64,000 nucleotides of DNA. Source: Paratinospora sagittata (lineage: Eukaryota > Streptophyta > Magnoliopsida > Ranunculales > Menispermaceae). Made by a program: the position numbers and the translations under genes. The notes under the pieces were generated by a model, which worked only from the letters and a program-made list of their open reading frames with translations, made no database searches and had not been told where the DNA came from. Below, piece by piece: positions 59,039-64,000 of the stretch (position 1 is the stretch's first letter; each line of letters begins with the position of its first letter). The DNA is taken from assembly GCA_035771175.1 (NCBI GenBank), contig CM069597.1:13241001-13305000 (forward strand). Reading direction: 5' to 3'.

Positions 59039-59800
59039 GTTAATATAATATAGAAAACTACTTTTGGGCAAAAGCAATTAACATTGCATGTCATGTGATG
59101 AATAAGAACTATGATCAGAAGAAGTGTGAAAAAGACTCTTTATGAATTATGGAAGGGTAGAACACCCAACTACTTTAGAGTCTTTGGATGTAAATGTTTC
59201 CTTATCAATGGCAAGGATAACCTTGATAAATTTGAACCAAAATCAGATATATGAATCTTTCTAGCATATTCTTTTCACAGTAGAGCTTACAGAGTTTTCA
59301 ACACAAGTACTAAGACTGTAGAAGAATCAATTCATGTCAACTTTGATGAATGTGAAATTAAAAAGAATCTTGGAGATGAGATTAAAAGGATTAATTTCAA
59401 AGATGATGGTGATGATGATCATAAGAAAGTGCAAAATCTAGAAATCAGCAATGAGTCACCTCTAAAAGTTTCAAGAAACTCTAGAATACTTATTAGTTAC
59501 CCCAAAGATAAAATCTTAGGTAATCCATCAAAAGGTGTATTCACCAGATCTTCAGTTCATAGAGATCAAGAGCTTGTTGCTTTTGTATCTCAAATTAAAC
59601 CAACAAAAGTGGAAGATACATTGAAAGATGAGAACTGGATTCTTGCTATATAAGAAGAACTAGGACACTTTGTCAGAAACAAAGTATGAGAATTAGTTCC
59701 TAGACCATCTCATCAATCAATTATAGGAACCAAATGGACATTTAGGAACAAAAAAGATGAACAAGGAATCATAATCAGAAATAAAGCAAGATTGGTTGCA
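59039..59800 (+). pseudogene. copia 2 integrase C-terminus and RT start
   Basis: Continues the integrase of 33501-34072. It has the post-catalytic YFRVFGCKCFLING block (about 59171-59212), then FHSRAYRVFN (about 59274-59303), an acidic linker (FKDDGDDDH), and the RT start VEDTLKDENWILAI (59611-59652). A stop at 59650, a second near 59688 and a frameshift near 59145 disable it. It is split at 59801 by solo LTR J within the block that precedes QGYNQEE. Confidence 0.88.
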
Positions 59801-61319
59801 TGATAAGTTGAGTTTTATACGTAGTAATTTGTAGGATTTTTATTAGTTTTTTAGAAGCATTTTCCCAATTTCTAGGTGTTTTTGGCATATGTTGCATATT
59901 CCGTGTCTTAGGTTCATTTTAGTGTTTTTGTGTGTTTTAGAGGTTAATTTTAGTTGTTTTCATGAATAAAATGCATTAGGTTAGTTTAGGAAAATAAATA
60001 TGACTTTTAGGAATTTTTCCTAAAATTGTTAGTGTCATTTTTATGTTATCACGCTTCATGTTGCATTTTTAGTACGTAGTTGCATTTCGAGTTTTAGCAT
60101 GTGATTAGTATGATGGATTTACTTGCTTTTGTGTGATGTTTTGCAAGTGAATAAGAGCTTCAAAGTGTCATGAAACGAGGTTAAAACGATGAAGAAAAGT
60201 AGCCAAGAACATGTGCGAGAAGTATACAAGGAAGTGTGCAAGAATGAAGAATAAACAAGAAGGAAAAAAATGGCAAGATGCCATTTTGCAGCGCCCAGAA
60301 CACTGAAAATCAGTGTTAAAAATCAGTCTCGGAGTGCTACAGCGCTACCCACTTGAGTGTTGCAGCGCTACCACAAAATATTGGCTTTTTTAGTTAAGTT
60401 TTTGAGCAATTTTGGCAATTCGAATCTTAGGCGAAGTAGGGCATATTATATATCATTTTTTAGGATTTTTCGAGGGGAACACACTGGAGAAGAGAAAAAG
60501 ATGGCTCAAAGGCGAGGAACGTGAAGATCCCACTTGCAAACAAGGAGAAGATTCAAGTCCCAAGATTTTGAGTTTGCTATCCAATGTTTATGATTGAGTG
60601 TTTCTCCATATCTTGTGTTGTTTTCATTCAAGCTATGAACTAGTTTTGTCTTCTAGAGAAAAGATGGATCTTAACTTGAATATTATGGTTTAATATTAGA
60701 TTTTGTTTCTTATCAATAAAATTCCCATCGTTTATTCATGATTTCATATTCTTAATGTTTTCGGTTTCTTGGCCACAAATCGAATTATTTTAGACTTAGA
60801 AGGCGGCACTTGAGAAAGGGTTTTATAGGTTGGAAAAAGGGATTCTGACATGAAATTCTTGTAGATTCGAGAGGTTTACAAAGTTTCATGAAGTTGTAGG
60901 AAAATCACAAAGTTTAATGGGTTGTTAGAACTTAGATTTTATCGAGAGATTGAACCTTGTTTTTGACAATACGTTCTAATTCGGCACTCAAGAGAGGGAA
61001 TTAGAGACGAGAGGATTTTGACTTGTAGACTGGGAAATTGATTTGGTGATAAGCATGTCTAAATTACATAATTGAAGGGTTAGGTGAAATCGATTATCTA
61101 GATATTCCCATATATATTGATTTTTCTCACAATTCGTTCAATTTAATTAGTTTTATTTGTTAGTTAAATACTTGAATCCCTACAATTTGATCGCTAGATA
61201 AAGTTAGAAATTAGTGAAAACGGTAATTGGTGAGGTAAACAATCCCAAAGGACGACAACCCGCTCTTCATCGGTTATTATTACTATCTGTCACCATACAC
61301 TTGCGGTTTTCAGGGACCA
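59801..61319 (+). mobile_element. solo LTR J, gypsy-like family unlike the others
   Basis: 1519 bp from TGATAAGTTGAG to TTTTCAGGGACCA, flanked by exact duplications ttgca (59796-59800 and 61320-61324). The end, with 'aacaatcccaaaggacgaca' and 'cacttgcggttttcagg', is like those of Tat/Athila-type gypsy LTRs; the lineage is inferred only. It has CAGCGCTACC motifs (60290-60375) just before TATA ATTATATATCA (60445-60455). No internal region. Confidence 0.85.
60290..60455 (+). promoter_or_regulatory. U3 of LTR J: AGCGCTACC motifs and TATA box
   Basis: CAGCGCCC (60290) and two ACAGCGCTACC/GCAGCGCTACC copies (60339-60375) lie about 70-150 bases before the TATA-like ATTATATATCA. Confidence 0.5.
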
Positions 61320-61669
61320 TTGCACAAGGGTACAATCAAGAAGAAGGCATAGAATTTGAAGAAGCCTTTGCCCCAATAGCAAAAATAGAGGCAATTAGAA
61401 TATTACTTTCCTATGCTTGTTACCAAAATTTCCCCTTATACCATATGGATGTAAAAAACGCATTTCTAAATGGCTACATTAATGAAGAGGTATATGTGGA
61501 AAAACCTCCAAGTATAGAGGATGCTTTTTGAAAATGCTCATAACCCAGAATATGTGTTTAAACTTCACAAAGATTTATATGGACTCAGACAAGCCCCTAA
61601 AGCTTTGTATGATAGACTCAGTTCATTTCTTTTAGCTCACAAATTTCAAAAAGGAAAACTTGATCCAAC
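61320..61669 (+). pseudogene. copia 2 reverse transcriptase, middle part
   Basis: RT palm segment. [20 protein letters not shown] (about 61323-61382), [13 protein letters not shown] and [19 protein letters not shown] (61446-61502, containing the first catalytic Asp in MDVKNAF) are well kept. After a frameshift near 61520 it continues with NPEYVFKLHKDLYGLRQAPK (about 61541-61600) and LDPT. It is cut at 61670 by gypsy 3, before the YVDD motif. Confidence 0.92.
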
Positions 61670-61717
61670 TGTAATACCCTGTATTTCACAAAAAAAAAAA
61701 AATTACTATTTGGGCAA

Positions 61718-62155
61718 CGCCCGAACGTTTAGGCGCATGACAGAACGTTCAGGCGCATGACAGAACTTTCAGGCGCATGCCAGAACGTTCAGGCGCATGA
61801 CAGAACGTACAGGCGCATGCCAGAACGTTCAGGCGCATGCCAGAATGTTCAGGCGCATGACAGAACGTTCAGGACGTTCAGGCGCATGCCAGAACGTTCA
61901 GGCGCATGACAGAACGTTCAGGCGCATGACAGAACCATCAGGCGCATGACAGAAAGTTCAGGCGCAATGCATGCCCAAACGTTCAGGCGCATGCCAGAAC
62001 GTTCAGGCGCAAGGCATGCCAGAACGTTCAGGCGCATGCCAGAACGTACAGACGCATGCCAGAACGTTCAGGCGCATGCCAGAACGTTCAGCCGCATGCC
62101 AGAACGTACAGGCGCATGTCAGAACGTTCAGGCCCATGCCAGAACGTTCAGGCGC
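61718..62155. repeat. 20-bp minisatellite in U3 of gypsy 3
   Basis: About 21 copies of a 20-bp unit, consensus CAGAACGTTCAGGCGCATGC, with scattered changes and a few short or long units (61871, 61966, 62010). Each unit holds the palindrome GAACGTTC and the near-palindrome GGCGCATGCC. It ends directly before the TATA box. The gypsy 2 LTRs have at most one related unit here. Confidence 0.95.
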
Positions 62156-62160
62156 AAAAA

Positions 62161-62172
62161 TCTCTATATAAG
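62161..62172 (+). promoter_or_regulatory. TATA box of gypsy 3
   Basis: TCTCTATATAAG, followed within 30-60 bases by pyrimidine-rich sequence typical of a plant start site. It lies a few bases after the minisatellite. Confidence 0.75.
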
Positions 62173-63477
62173 AAACCTCCTCATTTCTCATTCCTCACAC
62201 CAAATCACCTTCTCATGTGAATTTCTTCTCCTTTCCACGCATTCTAAGTTTTTGAGACTCTCTGTCCGAGACTCTCGGTGCGGTGCAACAAAGTTCTGTC
62301 CGGAGGAAAGCTCCAGATCTGAAAGCGGTGCAACGAAGTTCTATCCGGAGGAAAGTGCCAAATCTGAAAGAAGAAGTTTTATCTGAAGGTGGGGAACGAA
62401 ACATAGGTTTGCGTGTTTCATAACTTTTATTAAAGTTTACATTCAATTATTATTATGTCTACTATTCATTTACACTGCATTATGTCATATACTGTTTATA
62501 CTGCCGCACTTATGCCTGTATATTTGGAATTCATGTATTGCGCTATTATAATGTCGGATTTGTGGTCAATCTGACTCAACTAGACTCGGTCTTATCCTCA
62601 GTAACTTAAAATAATGAACGGGAGGCAGCAGGCTGCTCTAGGCGATTGGTATTTAGGCATACCTTGTGTCTCACCTCTCAACTGAGGACTGATCTAGTTG
62701 GTCTTATTGAAAGCTATCAGCTTATACTGTAATACTGAATGTCCTAATCTTGCTCGTCGTAATACCGACCCTAATAAGGATCACCAGACGTTGCCAAAGT
62801 CAGTCTAAATGACAAGAAAAGACTAGACCAGTAGACTAGATCAGTTCATGCATTGGCATCATACATATCACCACCTAGGGACGTATATGGTTTATGACTC
62901 ATAGAATAGTTAGGAGCATTGCTCGCTATTCATTACATTTCTCTGGAGAAGGACGTACATGAGAACCCGGCTACACCCGGGGAGGGACATCAGTACGTGA
63001 ATCCAGAGCATCGTTCCTGTACGTGAATTCAGGCGATGTACGTTCATCAAACCATTACGAGACGGTGTCATGCATACATTCATATTGATTGATTATGATG
63101 CTCACATGTGTATTTAAGATATTTGATATTGAAGTATGCTTTATTAATTGTTATACTCATGCACTATTTACCCACTGAGCGCGTTAAGCTCACTCCATTA
63201 TTGTCAAATCTTTCACAGGAAATTAGGGTGGACTGGGTGCAGGTTATGGGGCCCACATTTTGTACCCTTTGTATGATTCATTGGGGATTTTGGGAGTATG
63301 TTCCCTTGACCATTTTATGTACAAAAGTATTCTGAATTAAATGAAATCAAATTTGTACTATGTGTACCGTATTTCCGCTGCGCACTTTGTTGTTACCATT
63401 GTAATTGTTCCAAATGCGCGCCCCGTCCGTGAGTGTACCGCCGGTTTAGGGGCGTCCGGGCAGGGTGTGACATTTAA

Positions 63478-63489
63478 TAGTATCAGAGC
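63478..63489 (+). other. gypsy 3 primer-binding site
   Basis: TAGTATCAGAGC, five bases after the LTR end. One change from the Met-tRNA complement; a different change from that in gypsy 2. Confidence 0.87.
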
Positions 63490-64000
63490 GTACGGTCCAC
63501 GGCCCGCCCAAGTCCACCTAATTAGAAGAAGAAAAATTTCACTAGATATATATATCTTTAGAACTATATATATATGAATTATATATAGTTAAGATTTGTA
63601 TTAAATATATATCTAGAAAACTATATGATTTATATATAGTTTGATTTAAATATACATATAGTCATGACTTATTAGACATTATATGTGTAGTTATAATTGA
63701 ATATATATATCTATATACCTTAGTGTATATGAGGTATATAAAAAAAAAAAAAAAAAATTCGAAAAAAGTTTTATTTTTCGAAAAATATTTATTCGAAAAA
63801 CAAAACAAAAAAATTTCGAAAAAAAAAAATTTGAAAAAAAAAAAAAATTGAAAAATTTTATTTGATATATCTAGAACTATATATATATATATATGTGAAT
63901 TATATATATAGTTAAGATTTGGATTAAAAACAACTATATATGATTTTTATATAGTTTAATTTTAACTATATATATATAGTTGATTTATGGAAACTATAAT
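63490..64000. other. gypsy 3 leader, TA-rich and A-rich
   Basis: ATATATA/TATAGTT-type words as in the gypsy 2 leader, plus A runs with TTCGAAAAA words at 63740-63855. No gene is seen before the window ends. Confidence 0.75.

Larger units (their letters stand above)
61670..63472 (+). repeat. gypsy 3 5' LTR
   Basis: 1803 bp from TGTAATACCCTG to GGGTGTGACA. It is longer than the gypsy 2 LTRs (1325 and 1338 bp), largely because of a minisatellite of about 440 bp in U3. TATA TCTATATAAG is at 62161-62172, and reversed ACGTAC repeats at 62945-63035. Confidence 0.9.
5970..64000 (+). mobile_element. SIRE-type Ty1/copia element 2 (host of most nested inserts, partial)
   Basis: A second copy of the copia 1 family inserted in the 3' LTR of copia 1. 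Its own pieces are the LTR (5970-6729, 11848-12727), gag (12781-13673, 15875-16358), protease/integrase (33004-34072), integrase/RT (59039-59800) and RT (61320-61669). All else in this span is later insertions. The preceding ctatt (5965-5969) is the candidate target-site duplication; its partner is outside the window. RNase H and the 3' LTR are not in the window. Frames across several inserts join when one duplication copy is removed, which proves these pieces are one element. Confidence 0.85.
61670..64000 (+). mobile_element. Ty3/gypsy element 3 (same family as gypsy 2, 5' part)
   Basis: 5' LTR (61670-63472), PBS and the start of a TA-rich leader, running off the window. The LTR ends and PBS context are those of gypsy 2 on the other strand. 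ccaac (61665-61669) is the candidate target duplication. No coding is reached. Confidence 0.88.

Noticed and set aside
60412..60597. Short Lys/Glu-rich ORF in LTR J
   Set aside because: It lies just downstream of the TATA box in a solo LTR, 61 codons, with no known domain.
61718..62155. CRISPR-like array
   Set aside because: Head-to-tail units with no spacers, in a plant LTR.
61718..62386. Repeat proteins encoded by the gypsy 3 minisatellite on both strands
   Set aside because: A 20-bp unit without stops gives open frames by chance; the array lies upstream of the TATA box.
1..64000. Integrated pararetrovirus or host gene
   Set aside because: All RT segments are copia or chromovirus type with matching LTRs and integrase. 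I found no movement-protein or coat-protein motif and no exon-like host coding.

Overview
This window is plant nuclear DNA made almost entirely of nested LTR retrotransposons. It is A+T-rich. The primer-binding sites match the 3' end of initiator methionine tRNA. The coding remnants are SIRE-type Ty1/copia and Tekay-type chromovirus Ty3/gypsy proteins, with very long LTRs of about 1.3 to 3 kb. This fits a repeat-rich, probably pericentromeric or intergenic block of a seed plant, most likely a eudicot. The species cannot be named from the sequence. I see no host protein gene, rRNA, tRNA or CRISPR.

The layers are as follows. (1) Copia element 1 (582-5969, +) keeps the end of its 5' LTR, a decayed gag-pol and the start of its 3' LTR. 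A Tekay LTR tail (1-581) sits in its 5' LTR. (2) Copia element 2, a sibling of element 1, begins at 5970 inside the 3' LTR of element 1 and runs off the right edge. Its 5' LTR (5970-12727) holds solo LTR A (6730-11847), which holds solo LTR B (8126-11154). Its gag holds solo LTR C (13674-15874). (3) Its body is then split by copia element 3 on the minus strand (about 16360-33003). That element has a 5' LTR, a gag-like ORF and an envelope-like ('putative plant transposon protein') ORF, but no pol. It carries solo LTRs D (16491-20658, with E at 16697-18826 inside), F (23306-26222), G (26286-28228) and H (30328-32575). (4) Protease and integrase of copia 2 resume at 33010 and are split at 34073 by gypsy element 2 (34073-59038, minus). 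Gypsy 2 holds complete gypsy element 1 (35744-46738, minus) and LTR I (52316-55523). (5) Integrase and RT of copia 2 resume at 59039. They are split by solo LTR J (59801-61319), and at 61670 by gypsy element 3 (+, same family as gypsy 2), which runs off the window.

The order of insertion is well supported. Most elements end in TG...CA and have 5-bp target-site duplications. In several places, removing an insert with one duplication copy puts the interrupted ORF back in one frame. Every coding region has stops, frameshifts or catalytic substitutions, so nothing here looks able to move by itself. Gypsy 1 is the best preserved.

The most interesting signals are these. (a) Clusters of short GC-rich, mostly palindromic motifs lie just upstream of the TATA box in the U3 of at least five otherwise different LTR families. 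(b) A similar motif cluster plus a TATA box lies upstream of the envelope-like ORF of copia 3, like an internal U3-type promoter. (c) Envelope-like/plant-transposon-type ORFs occur both in a copia element without pol and upstream of gag in a chromovirus. (d) The gypsy 1 LTR pair shows mosaic divergence.
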